DNA of 64,000 nucleotides from Fistularia commersonii. Lineage: Eukaryota; Chordata; Actinopteri; Syngnathiformes; Fistulariidae. The DNA lies in contig JBBMNZ010000036.1 of NCBI GenBank assembly GCA_037954325.1, positions 1,884,001-1,948,000 on the forward strand, written 5' to 3'. Position numbers and translations under genes: made by a program. A model generated the notes under the pieces. The model ran no database searches and had not been told where the DNA came from. It was given only the letters and a program-made list of their open reading frames with translations. Shown piece by piece: positions 46,701 to 58,339 of this stretch. Positions within the stretch are counted from its first letter, which is position 1, and every line of letters starts with the position of its first letter.

Positions 46701-48974
46701 TCGTCTTGTCTCTGCAGGTCTAGTAAAACCATGAACCTCTGCTCCAAATGTTTTGCTGGTAGGTCACATTTTTCAGTATTGTTAATAACTCTGGTCAGTG
46801 TAGAAATATCAGTTGGCAAGAGGTTTTAAACCAAAGTACAAAAAGCAACACCCATTGTATTCGATTACTTGTAAAATATAGTAATGTGTTGGGCTATTCA
46901 GACCTTCGGTGTCAGAGAGGCCCAGAATAGCCTGAACCGATGAGGAGGCTGAGTAGAAGTGGGTTAAACCACATGTGGAGGAGAAACTGGAGCTAGTACT
47001 GACATCCTCCCTCGTCTCTGGAGGGGATGAACTGAACTGGTCCTCCTGGACCGATGGTCCGACACTAACATCAAGGTTTCCTGTTGGGCCGGGAGTCGAG
47101 CTTTGATTATCGTGTGTGTACCAAATAAGTAAAGGTCTGAACTTCTGGTAATTAGTAAGAAATTGGTTAAAATCAAAGAGAAAATCACCCCACATATTAT
47201 ACATATTACATATTATACAATTCATATGATAAATATTATAATTATACATATTATATAAATTCTTGCAACAAATTATCTCCAGTGAGCTTAAAATTACCAC
47301 AGTAAAGTTTGCTACACATTATTTGTTTTGCATCTATCATATCAGGAAAGCAGGTTAAACAGTGAAGGATGGCAACAACGGGTTAAGAAAATGCTTAATA
47401 ATCCAACGTCTCTGAAGTGAGATGGAGGGATGTCAAACGTTTCAGCATGACGAATGGAGGGTTCCAGTGTTTTAACACATTGTCTCCCCTGGCTGTCGGT
47501 GTTTGAAGATGTCCAGAAAAAGCAGCCAGATGAGGACTGTCCCTCTAAGCCCCTGCAGAGCGGCTCTAGCAGCCCCTCGCCGGTCTTCAACAGCGATTCC
47601 AGCAGCAGCAGCCCGTCGCTAACGTCATCGTCGCCCTCCGGCTCAGAGCAGCCATCAGCCTCTGAGCCCTCGCCAATGTGTCCCAGCACCAGAGAAGGTA
47701 TTGTTGATTTATTTTTAATTGTATTCACAAAGCCTGTTCCAGTCATACCGTCAACAGTTTACCGATAGTAACATGATCACAATATTGAAGCTCTTTACCG
47801 GAATATCAATGATTACAACAATAGCCTCCTTGTTTACTATGAATAGGAGTATAATTAAGGAAAAAAAAAAAATCAGCTGAATGCGACTCATACACACTTC
47901 ATATTCTGCACACACCCGTGTGTGTGTGTGTGTGTGTGATATCACTCTTTTGATAGCGAAGGTTGAGATTTGTGTCAATATGGGAGAAATGCTCTGTGGG
48001 TATTGACCTTTACGGAACTTTCTGAATAAAGTGTCGCTGAGAGTGCTGTGTTCACCTGCGTGTTTGCAGGCATGTCATGCACAGACACAGCCCAGGGTAC
48101 GCTCTGCACGCCGACAAAACGCCCGCGAGAGTCAGGTACGTGACACTTCCCGTCATTATAAGCACAGGACCCCCCTCGCCAATGTCCTCTAACCTCGTCA
48201 TTCTGTGTCCAGCCTCGGGTTCGGAGGGCGAGGCCACACCGGAGAAGCGGCCTCGGACAGACGAGAAGGATGGGGGGACGCCTCGCCAGAAGAACCGCCG
48301 ACGCTGCTACCGCTGTCAAACCAAACTAGAGCTGGTGCAGCAGGAACTGGGCTCCTGTCGCTGCGGTCAGTCTCACACACATACAAGCGCACACACACAC
48401 ACACCCACACACACATCCTGGGTAAATGAATCACAATCAGAATAGTTTATTGATCCCCGAGGGGGAAATTGCTCTTGGTTGCAGTGGCTCCTACTCACAG
48501 TACTTACAGAGTGCGATAAAAATCTAAGCATCACTATGAAAAGAACACAAAAATAAAAGTAAATATAAAATATAGAAACAAGTTAATACAAGTTTATTTA
48601 CAATTATGATGATTTAATTCCAGCAGTATTAGTATTTGATCCAGGTTATTGCACAGAAGGAAATTATTGCACAAATTTGCTGCTTTGATTGAGACATGGC
48701 TGTCTGTTTTTTGTGATTAAAAGTGATAATTGTATTGATTTTTTTTTTTTTTTTTAATTTGGAAGATTCAACATTCCAATAACCCATCTTCTGTCTCTTC
48801 CTGTTGGTCAACTTCGCAGGCTATGTGTTCTGCATGTTGCACCGCCTCCCCGAGCAGCACGACTGTCTGTTTGACCACCTGGGCCGTGGCCGTGAGGAGG
48901 CCGTCCTCAAGATGGTGAAGCTGGACCGCAAGGTGGGCCGCTCGTGCCAACGCATCGGCGAAGAGTGCTCCTGA
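40761..48974 (+). CDS. zfand3: AN1-type zinc finger protein 3 (six exons)
   Basis: Exons: 40761-40828, 46718-46758, 47509-47697, 48070-48135, 48213-48365, 48820-48974; 672 bases, 223 aa (human 227). The N-terminal A20-like zinc finger is split between exons 1-2 (RCPCGFWG joined to SSKTMNLCSKCF). The linker is Ser/Pro-rich with a basic KRPRES stretch and KRPRTDEKD. The C-terminal AN1 finger spans exons 5-6 (CYRCQTKLELVQQELGSCRC, then GYVFCMLHRLPEQHDCLFDH), and the protein ends GRSCQRIGEECS. All cysteines and histidines of both fingers appear intact. ZFAND3 is reported to be a nuclear factor, with roles in testis development and tumour invasion in mammals. Intron 1 is long (5.9 kb) and contains retroelement debris, as is typical of this gene. 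Confidence 0.97.
43960..45110 (-). mobile_element. Decayed Rex3-like non-LTR retrotransposon
   Basis: Read on the minus strand, several segments align in order with the reverse-transcriptase region of the fish Rex3 (RTE-clade) element: GATGTTGTGGGGCTG-like DNA (here CTGGACGTTGTAGGGCTGTT, about 44800), TGACACG..TCAATGTAGCATGG, a GACAGCATTTCTAGGTGCAG block (about 44415), and a CAGGAGGCCCCATAGTCAAT block (about 44125). Every frame is broken by stops and indels, and internal parts are missing. Confidence 0.7.
45205..45435 (+). repeat. Dispersed teleost SINE-like repeat, copy 2
   Basis: Head GGGGTGCACAGTGGTGCAGT with CGGCCTCACAGCAGGAAGG; tail GATTGGCGACCAGTCAAGGG, CCTGCCTCTCGCCCAATGAC, and CAACCCTGAGTGCAGGATAA. 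Same family as 4590-4900 and 53462-53755, with an internal deletion. Confidence 0.8.
46567..46620 (+). repeat. (GTGTGC)n/(TG)n tract in zfand3 intron 1
   Basis: About seven GTGTGC hexamers grade into TG dinucleotides. Alternating purine-pyrimidine sequence of this kind can adopt Z-DNA. Confidence 0.9.
48440..48480. repeat. Retroposon-tail-like string
   Basis: TTTATTGATCCCCGAGGGGG followed by AAATTGC resembles a recurring fish retroposon end; a related string is at about 22121-22145. It lies in zfand3 intron 5. Confidence 0.45.
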
Positions 48975-50872
48975 TGGGCGCGTCCCACCGGAGCTCAGGC
49001 GCTTACAGAGAGTGGAGGAGCGGGATGTGGGGGGTGGGGTTGGGGGTGGGGGGGTCATGAGGTAGAGGAGGGGGAGGAGGAGCATCTGACGTATTGGGAG
49101 CTGGACGCTGCTGTCAACGCCCTTGACATCCTACCGGGACTACAGACGGGGGCTGAGGTTTGTTTAGCACCGCATGTTCACACATAGCCTTAACCCCCCC
49201 CCCCATCCCGCCCCCTGTCTCCAGAGGAATGGGCGCCGCACAGACAGATCACGCTGCCTGTCACCACGGCAACCTCTTCACTCACACTCCTTTTTCTGTT
49301 TCCAGCAGGAAGTTACTGTTTTAGAATCTGTTTCTCGGTCGCAGGGGAGGGTTCAGCTCCGTCCCACGGCCGCTCCTCAGGTCATCATGCCAGAGGGCTC
49401 GGAGGGTCACCTCCCCCTCCCCCCCCCTCCTCCTCCTCCTCCTCCTCCTGCTCCTCTTCCTCTTTTCTTCCACCAACCAGAAACTGTGTGATCCTGCAGG
49501 TTTGAGCGTCATTTAATACGAGGCAGTTCTTTTTTTTCCTTTTTTTTTTTTGTGGTCGTCATGGGTGATCGTGGAGGACAAAGCAGCCAATCCCTGCTTG
49601 CACGGACCGGACACGCCCACCCTAAGGGGACCCTCAGGGGAAGCTTCGCCCCTCGGTGGCAGTCCTTTGGGGGGGGGGGACGCGACCGAATTTTTGTATC
49701 TTCACTTCCAACCACCTGAAGTTCATCACTGCCTTCAAACTGTAATTTATTGTGTTTGGGTCGATCAGGTGTTCTGTTCTCGTCACCCAACTTTCTTCAA
49801 GTAGGAGGGTTTTGTTTTGTTGTTGCCCATGGCGAGTTGGACGCCAAACCATCAAAAGACAGAAGGGTCAGTGGTTGAATCTCTATCAAGTATCAGGATG
49901 CAGCAAAAGTGAGAACATTCAGCTGAAGCAAGAAATGACTTTTGAATTACATTGAGAAATTTTCTTCAAGTTAACAAAGATATCTGAAGTGCTTAAAAGC
50001 ACACAATCTCATAAAGAATTCTTAACAAATAGCAAGAAATTACTAAAAATGTCAAACATTGTTTAGAATCTGATCTTTCCCATAATCTTGAAATTGCCTT
50101 AAATTTGTGAGAAATTACCTCAATATAATGATGAAATTATCTTAAAATGAACAACAAATACCCAAGATTTGCAGGAAATTATCTGCAAGTAACTTTGAAA
50201 GGATGTAATTAACATTTAAAATCCAAGGATGTCGCTCTGACATGTTTTCAGTGACGCCCACAGATTCAGGCGCCGCCTCTCATGTGTTTTGTCCTCGGGA
50301 ATAACCAGATCCTGAATTCACTTTCCGTTTTGTTGTCATACAATCCGGGGCCGACATTATTTAGTCTCTTTGAGGATTTCTTTTTTTTTTTTGTTTCTCC
50401 ACAGTTTAAACTCCCAATTCTTGTTTCTGTGTTGCGTTCACATTCAGCTGCTTAAAGTAGTTTGGGACTAAAACAAATTTTTTTTTTTTTTTTTTTTTTT
50501 TTGAGAATTAAAGGTGGAAAGTCGTTACCCGACACCAATTGACTATGCTAATCCCCTTCCCCCTTACTCCCCCCTCCCGTCTCGGGAAGATAAAGGGAGC
50601 TGGGAGTCGTGTCACGGCTGGTTTTGATATTTTGACAAACTTTTTTTTTCTTTTCTTTTTGAGTGCTAATTAAAAAAAATGGAAGAAATTAAATATGTTC
50701 CTGTACCTTTTTAAAGAAATTATTTAACCTTATATCAGTTTGCGTTACTTACACACTAGCATAGAGTGGCATATTTAGTTCAGTGTATAAAGACAAAAAA
50801 AGCAAGAACATAATTCTCTTATTTTCTCCTTTTTAATTTTATCGTGTTCCATTTTCTGCTGAGGAAAATAAA
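48975..50872 (+). other. zfand3 3' untranslated region
   Basis: Follows the stop without a further convincing frame. It includes G-runs and CCT/TCC runs (49.0-49.5 kb) and long T-runs. AATAAA at 50867-50872, followed by T/GT-rich DNA, is the best polyadenylation candidate. Confidence 0.5.
50867..50872 (+). terminator. Candidate polyadenylation signal of zfand3
   Basis: AATAAA with GTGTTTGTGTAG-type GT-rich DNA about 20-35 bases downstream. Confidence 0.4.
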
Positions 50873-51686
50873 CTGGATTAGAGGACGTCAACTGTGTTTG
50901 TGTAGTTTTTCTTTTCTTTGTATTTCTGGAACAACATGAACTAAAAAATGTAAAAGGATATTGCCCAGCCACTGTTGACATTTGTAAGAAACCAGTAAAA
51001 AAGCGGCCGCAAATTCCTCCCAAAATTTTACCTATACAAAAGAATTGTGAGTAGATTTACTCTATTCTACCAATTCAGGGTCAGATCAATGAGAGGTAGC
51101 ATCTTTTAACAAAAAATGCAGTTAAAGTTTTCCTTTAAACAATATTTATTTTAGAAATATTTGTTGTTTTTGTTTTTTTTTTTTTTTTTTCAATCATCCT
51201 GTGTCTGATTTGAATGAAATTAAACTTGTTCCCTCTTGCTGAGGCTAAAACTATGGTTTTTGTTTTAAACATCACAAGCTTGCCATTCCTTGATCATACA
51301 CCAGGGAGCAGGAAACCTACCAAGTGTTGGAAAATGTAGATTCTTTCTGGTGCTTAATATTAAGTTGCATTTGTCTGTTATTTAGAATTTACTTATTGCA
51401 TCAGGGCAAACTTCTGTATGCTATTCATTACACATATCAGGATTTTATACACAAGATCAAGTTCCATGTAATTATAATCTTTAAAAGGTGAGAACAATTG
51501 ATAATCTATAGTGTATGTAAAATATGAAATGGTTTGAAATAGTTCCAGGAAACACATGTTTCTTTTCTTCATATTTTGAGTTTAACATTCTTCAATAAGT
51601 TAATGAAATCAAGATCATCTGCATACAAGTAATCTAAACTAAGGTCCGGTAGTATGTCTGTGTGTGACATCCACTAAGATTGTCCT

Positions 51687-52006
51687 GACCAGACCTGGGG
51701 ATGTTATTGCCACATCTGGCCTCTTTTGCTTTTTTATCTGTCCCAAACTATTTTTTTTGAATATTTCAATCGATATTGAATTTAGAAACTCATTTTTTTC
51801 TTTCGTTTAATTTTGTATGGATGATTCCATACAAAATAATCGCAGTATTTATGTAATCATTAATGATTTAAAAGTTGAAATATAATTTCAGAAAAATTAA
51901 ATATTTAAATTGAAATTTTCTTTTTTTTTCAGTCATACTTCGTAGGCCCGCGCATAAAAATTTAATAAGAAATGTGGCCTGCCAGCCAAAATAAGTGCCC
52001 ATCCCT
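51687..52006. mobile_element. Probable degenerate hAT-like miniature element
   Basis: The left end (ACCTGGGGATGTTATTGCCA) and the reverse of the right end (ACCAGGGATGGGCACTTATT) are imperfect inverted repeats typical of fish hAT elements. Subterminal CTGGCCTC and GGCAGGCC-like strings are also mirrored. No transposase frame. Confidence 0.45.
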
Positions 52007-52043
52007 GGTCCGGACAATATTATGGGTCAGTGTTTTCTGTTGG

Positions 52044-52057
52044 TCGCCAGAGGGCGT
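52044..52057 (+). promoter_or_regulatory. CTCF-like motif
   Basis: TCGCCAGAGGGCGT fits the core of the CTCF consensus (CCASYAGRKGGCRS) except at three positions. Confidence 0.4.
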
Positions 52058-52399
52058 AGTGACCCCGTCGATCACCGTCTTTGCTTTTTATTTCAGTTGT
52101 ATTATTGAAGGAAGGTGAAAAAAACGAGAAAAAAAAAATACAAAGACATATCAAAATGTCAACCCCTTTGTTGTTTTTTTATACTTAAAATAATGTATAC
52201 TAACAACATATGGTAATGTTTTAATACGATATCGTAAAAATACAATTCGTATTGTACCAACAAACTAGCCTTAGAAAAATACAAGGCGAAAGGGAAAAAT
52301 TGAAACCTTATCTTTTATTATTTTAAGTTTTAATTAATATATCGATAAATTTTCTAAAACCTTTACAGCACGTAGCCATAATTTATGATAGTGCGCGTA

Positions 52400-52413
52400 T
52401 CGCCAGATGGCGC
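52400..52413 (+). promoter_or_regulatory. CTCF-like motif at a CpG-rich promoter
   Basis: TCGCCAGATGGCGC fits the CTCF consensus core except at two outer positions. It is in the same orientation as the site at 52044 and at the left edge of the CpG-rich DNA of the next gene. Confidence 0.45.
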
Positions 52414-52602
52414 TCTACTTTTCCAACACGCGGAAGAATTCAGGAACCCGCAACCACGCGCCCCCCTCTCGCGGCCGTCAAAGAGGCGCTCGAGCCGAGT
52501 TGAGCCGGAGCTCGCGCTCAGCGTGCGAGCAGTCAAGCACGCGGGACTGCACGTCCTCATGGGTTTGCGCGCGTGTCCGCCGCCGGCTCCTCCCGACCCA
52601 AG
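52414..52602 (+). promoter_or_regulatory. CpG-rich promoter and 5' untranslated region
   Basis: Strongly GC- and CpG-rich (CGCGGCCGTC, GCGCTCGAGC, GTGCGAGC) against an AT-rich background, ending at the ATG at 52603. Confidence 0.55.
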
Positions 52603-52779
52603 ATGAAGCGCGCTTGCCGGCGGCTCTCGGTGGCGGTTGCGCTGCTGGTTTGGCTGGGAGCGCTCGTTTACCTGCTGGTGCTGAGCCGGAGGAGGAGCCC
52701 GGAGCCCGGAAGTGGGACCGGGACCGGGACCGGAGCGGGAGCCGCGGGAAGAGGAGGAGGAGCGGCCGCGGACGGACAG
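52603..52779 (+). CDS. First exon of a type II membrane protein, possibly a GALNT-like glycosyltransferase (3'-partial)
   Basis: Fifty-nine codons start at ATG 52603 and end at CAG/GTGAAG, phase 0. The peptide has a short basic cytoplasmic end (MKRACRRLS), one hydrophobic anchor (VAVALLVWLGALVYLLVL), then an Arg-rich and Gly/Thr/Ala-rich stem. This is the architecture of Golgi type II glycosyltransferases; the basic-anchor-glycine pattern resembles polypeptide GalNAc-transferases such as GALNT2 or GALNT14. No catalytic domain is visible in the window, so the family is only a guess. The CpG-rich promoter, donor and hydrophobic anchor make a real first exon likely. The remaining 11 kb of the window would then be intron 1. 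Confidence 0.5.
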
Positions 52780-55700
52780 GTGAAGTAGCGTGTGTTTTAT
52801 TCATCTTCGGTTACTTTTTTTTTTTTTTTTTTGGCGCAATCATCGAGTTTTTGTGTTGTTCGGCGACACTTTGGCGAGTCCGGGTGGGTCAAATCGCGAG
52901 CGCGTGCACGCGGGTAAACAGTCACCTGTAAACAACTTTGTTTTGTACTTCAAGGCTCTTTTTTTTACTTTTCAGAATTTGGGAGCAATTTTCCCCGCAT
53001 TTTTTTCCCCATCATTTCCAAAATTGTCAACCTATTCTCTGTGTTAGAGAAGTGTTTAATTGATTACAATTTAATTGCACTTGTGTACAAAATTCTTGCA
53101 GTAACAATTTTTTTTTTTTTTGCTTATTAAAAGCACAAACATTTTGTGGCTCTTATAAAGGATTATCTTACCTGATCTATACTAAATGTACCCTACATAT
53201 TTTAGTCAGGGAAACACCCGTGTGCCGGGGAATCATCTGTTTAATGATCAATAGCTGTTGTTGGCCACAGCCATGCCACACAAGCCAGCAATACAACTAA
53301 ATGTTCCCGCTCAAGTCCAGGTAAAAAAAAACAAAACAGAATTCATTGCACCCCAAACCACACCCACAAAATTCCCAGCAACCCCCAAAATCACACAAAA
53401 AAACAAGCATCAACATAAACCCCCAACACTTGTGACTTGCTTCAATATATATGTGTATATTTATGGGCGGCACAGTGGTTAGCACAGCATGAAGGACCCT
53501 GGTTTGACTGGATCTTTTTGAGTTGGCGTGTTCTCCCCTGTGTCTGTTTCTTCGGTTTCCTCCCACATGCTAAAAACATGCAGCAGGTAAAATGGGGAAA
53601 GTTGCCCTGAATGGGTGAGCAAGCATTTGTCTGTCTTCGTATGTGGTGACCAGTCAGGGGTGAACCCCGCCTCTCGCCCGATGACAGCAGGGATAGGCTC
53701 CAGCATCCTCTGCGACCCAGAGTGCAGGATAAGTGTCAGAAGATGGATGGACGTACTTCTTCCTTTCTTTATTTTTCCTCCATGTTTCTGTCCCGTTATG
53801 ACTATTCCAAGCTCAGCAATTGCTAGTTTCTGATCTGTATTGAAATACTGTTGCAGATGATTGTAGTTTACTGCCGGACTGAATGACTGCAAGTCTGAGA
53901 TCTGGTAGTTTCTCCATACTTTTGCGAATTTCATCATTTCAAGCATTATGTCTAAAAGTAGGACATTTTTGTGAAAATACATAAAATTTTGAGCTCAGAT
54001 CTAAATTCTGCTGTGGAGAAAATGTGGAGTAAAAAGGCTGGGAAAAGCATAAAAGTAACAGGAAAACCAAAACATTATAATTTGGACATATATGTAAACA
54101 CTACCTGAAGTGAAATTGTTCCAAATTCAAAGTAATTTTCACTCTTGTTTTTGGCCGTTTTAAAATACCAATTTAATTTCTTGTTATTTTAAACATTTGC
54201 ATTTAAGCTTCTTTTGTGGCTAATTTTTAAGCTAATATCTGAATAATTCAAATATAATTACCCAGGTCTCAGCAAGAGCCTCATTAGCTCTTTTGCAGCG
54301 TGACGTTTGCCACCCAAACGCCCCGTGGTGTTTTACTGCATCGATCCTGCTGCTCCTACCTTGTCTTATTGATCCATGCACACATGCGCGTGCATACATA
54401 CACACATACACACACACAGGCACACAGACGCAGCCACACACACGCGTACACACAGCACATATTACAGCGGTATACCAGAGGACGTAAAATATAACCATGT
54501 TGTTAATTAATTAGATAAATAATTTAAATGTGTTGCAAGGAAAATATACAAACACGAACATCATTGGATCAAAAGACGGTCATTGAAACAACATGTTCAC
54601 TTTCATCAGGAGAATTCAGTCTCAACTCTTAAAAAACTATCAACCATCGAAATGGTTTGCCATTTTTTGGTCATCTTAAGTTTGATTTGTACATTTAGAT
54701 ATTCTTTTCTTTCAAATACTCTCTTACATAAAAAAATTATCCTTCGGGTTTGATTTGATTAGTTTTAAGGGATTTTAGTAGATTCAAAAAACAAACAAAC
54801 AACTAGTCATTACCAATTGAGAAAAGGCTCCATCCTCCTCAGTCTGAATCAGGCAGTTAATAAACATGACAAGCTCTCAGGACGATGAACTGAATCTTGT
54901 CTGCAGGCCATTATGCCTGACCTCTGACCTCTGACCTCCCTCAGCTCCCTATTAACCACTCATTCTCATCCGACTTCCACATTTACATGACAGTCATTCA
55001 CACACATATAGCAGAAACACCTACATCTCAAAAAAAATTACACGTAAGGTAAAGGCTACTCTTTTCGCTTTTTAAATCTTATTGATTCTCAAACTGCAGT
55101 AACAAACTCCCGCTGTGGAGTTTAGTACATGATGGTGTTCATGACAATGTCTGACTTCTCCGATTATGTCATCTGTTAAAAAGCTAGTTTCCAAAAAAAG
55201 GTCCACTAGTATGTTTTTATGTGTGTGCATGTGTTCGCTCATGTACTTTTGCCTTACTTGTCAGCGCTATAGAAGTGCGAATGCAGGATTCCATTTATTA
55301 GGATTAGCCTGCGGCGCTGTTTACCTAGCATGGCTGCTTCCTGTACGCACACACCCCAAAGTACTCGTATGCAGACTCACGCCCTCATCTGCATATGCAC
55401 ACAAGAAAATGCCTCTTGCAGAGGTTTGGACACACACACTGCTCTGAAGGCAGTTGGTGTGTGCTGTTGGGGCAGGAGGTTATTTATGAGATATCAGGCT
55501 TCCGAATTAAATAATGAATCAAAGGAAAAAATCAGAATGGAAAATACTTTGCTTGTTTGACTGAGTGTGTGTGTGTTTGCTTTGACCTGCAAAAAACACC
55601 AATGCTAATAATTAAATCGCACTCCAGCTCAAAATCCATGTCATACTTTTTAGGTCATTTCTGATTGACTTTTCCCTAGAATTAAAAAGCACCGAAAAAG

Positions 55701-57774
55701 GAGATGAATAAATTACAAATAAATAATTGGCAAAACAGAGAACGAGTCCAAGATGTTCCCCAGACCCTCCCCCAAAACAAAAAAAAACAAAACAATTTGA
55801 GGTTGAGAACAGCCAATACCCAAGGATGATCGTACCTGGATAACAAAATAATTGCAAAATAGCCAAACAAAAAACATCGGTTCAAATGAATTATTAAAAT
55901 GCAGACTATTCATAATCAATGAAGTCTCAGCATTCATATTAATGAGTTTTTATTTTTATTTAAAAATAGCCCTCCCAAGTACTGGGATGTTTGTTTCCTG
56001 CAGGTTCTTCTTCTGCTGCATCTTATAAACATGGAGAAGATTATTATTATTGTGATTCTACGGACTGAAAACTCATTTCCTCGTCAGTGGAAAGCTCCTG
56101 ATAGCAACGACAATAAGAGCATTTCACATGATGGGGAAGAATAGTGTGTGTGTGTGCTCGGTGCGTGTGTGTGTGTGAGTGTGTGCGTGCGTATGTGTTT
56201 GTGTGCTTGTATGCGTGTGTGTATGTGATTGTAGAATCGATCTGGTTTCCTGGAGGAAAAGCAGGAGAGGAAGATGTTCTGCACTCAGGAGCCATGGTTT
56301 ATGGATGAGAAAAAATAAAGGGAAAATCTCGATTTTTATTATTTATAACATTTAACTCTACACTTATTTTGCTTTAGCTTTGAGCATGTTAGTTGTACTT
56401 TATATTTGGTTAACCTCTTAAAATCAGATAGATTTCCTTCTCTCCCTTCATTTGTCAAACCTTCATCTCCTCTTGAATGTTTTCAGTCGTTTTTTTTCTT
56501 TAAACAATCAGTATTTTTGAGAAAAAAAAAATAGAAAAATCCAGGAAAAAAGATACAGCTTGAATAATTACGTGTTATCATAATTTTGATACATTGATAA
56601 TAGATAAATGAATGAATAAGATGATTTGATTTGAAATGGGATATATGCAATGTTTCTGGGGTCTGGTCCATCCGAGCGGAACGATGTGGCGTACAAACTG
56701 CAATCAGTTTGTTCCCGCACCCAGCAGGAAGCGCGTCCTGGCGGCTTCCTGCTTCATTAATGATTCGCCGCATTCAGCAGAATCAGGTGAGGAAAAGCCT
56801 TAATCAAGCTTCTTTGACAGAGATGATAACGTAAACACACACACACACACACACTCACACGAACAGGTACTTAGTAGTTGATTTCCTGCAGCTGTTTGTG
56901 TTTTTTTTTCTTGCTTTACATCGAGGCAACTTTGGCTGATAATTTCCTGGTATTTTTTTTTCACATTGCTAATTCTTTTACTCCTTTTTAAAAAATGATT
57001 TTTTTTTTTTTTGCAAAATTTTTCAGGTAAAATTGCTAAATGAACGTTACTTTTTTATAAAAAAAATTGCTGATTTTTGTGGGCTTTTTCCCTAATTTTC
57101 TGAATTTTCTTGGTTGCCCCTTCAGTGATTTACACATGATTATTTTTTAATTTTATTGATTTCCCTCCTAATTTCCCGGCAGACTGAGGGAACTGAGTTT
57201 CAAACAAGTCAAAAAAGAAAAAAAACATGAGCTGAGGTGAACGTGAAATAACATGTTTCATTACTCCGGCTCCGGCGTCGACTTCTGGCACTAAGTTGCT
57301 CGTTTTGCTGCTCTCTCAGTGCTCTCTTCGTCATGGCAACGCTGTGTGGAAAAACCGCATGAGGCTTCACTGTCATTGTGACAATCGGTTCATTTCTCTA
57401 AGGGGGTCGTCACTTCATGCCTGTTTTCGCATCACGTCAAAAATGTTATGACGTGATGAAAATTGATTAATATAAATATTTGCCGAAATTTGTGTGCATG
57501 TGTGTGTGCCTGCATTGACTCCAGGTGTATCACTGTTTCCTTTCCCCTGCTATTTTTATTTCAGAATTTATTAAGTTTATATCTTTTCACTCAGTTCTTT
57601 TTTAGTCATTCAATGCAAATCTCCAAAGAACTCTTTTTGATTTGTGATTATAAAGTTAGATTTCTTTCCATACACATAAATCTGTGTGTGTGTAAGAGTG
57701 TGTGTGAGCGTGTGCCTGCTAGGAAAAAGTATTCCCTCCTTGATTCTTTGCAGGATGGAACCATCAATCTATTT
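52780..57774 (+). other. Probable intron 1 of the 52.6 kb gene, left part
   Basis: No supported exon. T-rich runs, CA/TG stretches (about 54390-54460 and 56140-56225) and one SINE-like copy are seen. Open frames here are low-complexity or random. Confidence 0.5.
53462..53755 (+). repeat. Dispersed teleost SINE-like repeat, copy 3 (near full length)
   Basis: Starts GGGCGGCACAGTGGTTAGCA, continues with a B-box-like GGTTTGACTGG, then GGTTTCCTCCCACATGCTAA, GTGGTGACCAGTCAGGGGTG, ACCCCGCCTCTCGCCCGATG, ATAGGCTCCAGC, and ends CAGGATAAGTGTCAGAAGAT GGATGG. The head has A-box-like and B-box-like strings, consistent with a tRNA-derived SINE. Confidence 0.85.
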
Positions 57775-58110
57775 TATAGGGAGCGGAGGGTAAAATAAGG
57801 ATAAAGAAAGTGGGGAGAAAGATAACAAGGGAAGTGGGGTGGGGAGAGTGGGGATGGAGGTGAAGAGTGGGAGAAGAAAGTCAAAACAAGGGGAGAGAAA
57901 GGGAGAGAGAGAGCTTGAAAAATGAGTGATGAATAAATTGTCAGGCAGGGGGGGGGGATCTGGAGAGGTCTTTGCAAAAAAGTGCAGAGAAAAGAGGACT
58001 GTGCAAGACAAGCGAGGGAGAGCTGGGAGAGAGAAGGAGAGAGATAGAGGGGGGGAAAGTGAAGGAGGTTGCAGAAGCAGCGGCGAGGCGACGGGAAGTA
58101 AATGAAGTGG
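57775..58110 (+). repeat. Polypurine (GA-rich) tract
   Basis: About 330 bases composed largely of G and A on the plus strand, with GGGGAG, GGGAGAGAG and GGGGGGGG runs. Such tracts can form triplex DNA. No coding potential is seen; minus-strand frames here are low-complexity Ser/Pro/Leu. Confidence 0.8.
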
Positions 58111-58339
58111 TTTAAAGCAGACAGAGAACAAGCTGTTTTTCCCCGTCGCTGCTGCTGCTCAACGCTTCCGACGCGGGCCCCGCTCGACAAACGGCCCCCC
58201 GTCCTTCGACTGGGCCCCCCACCCCCATCCCCCCCAAACCCCCGACAGTTGAGGGCCACGTTTAACTTGTTCTGGTTGGAAACAGCCACAGAAAACGAAC
58301 AGAGCGGTTGACACTGACAGTTTGTTCGATTCTGCAGGA

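Larger units (their letters stand above)
40829..46717 (+). other. zfand3 intron 1
   Basis: Starts with GTAAGT after a CpG-rich stretch. It contains a decayed Rex3-like LINE (43960-45110), a SINE-like copy (45205-45435) and a hexanucleotide/TG tract (46567-46620) about 97 bases before the exon 2 acceptor. No other exon is seen. Confidence 0.8.

Noticed and set aside
49174..49512. Pro-rich and Arg-rich frames
   Set aside because: They are products of CCT repeats in the zfand3 3' untranslated region.
57769..58289. Ser/Pro/Leu-rich minus-strand frames of 120-171 codons
   Set aside because: They are translations of the polypurine tract's complement.
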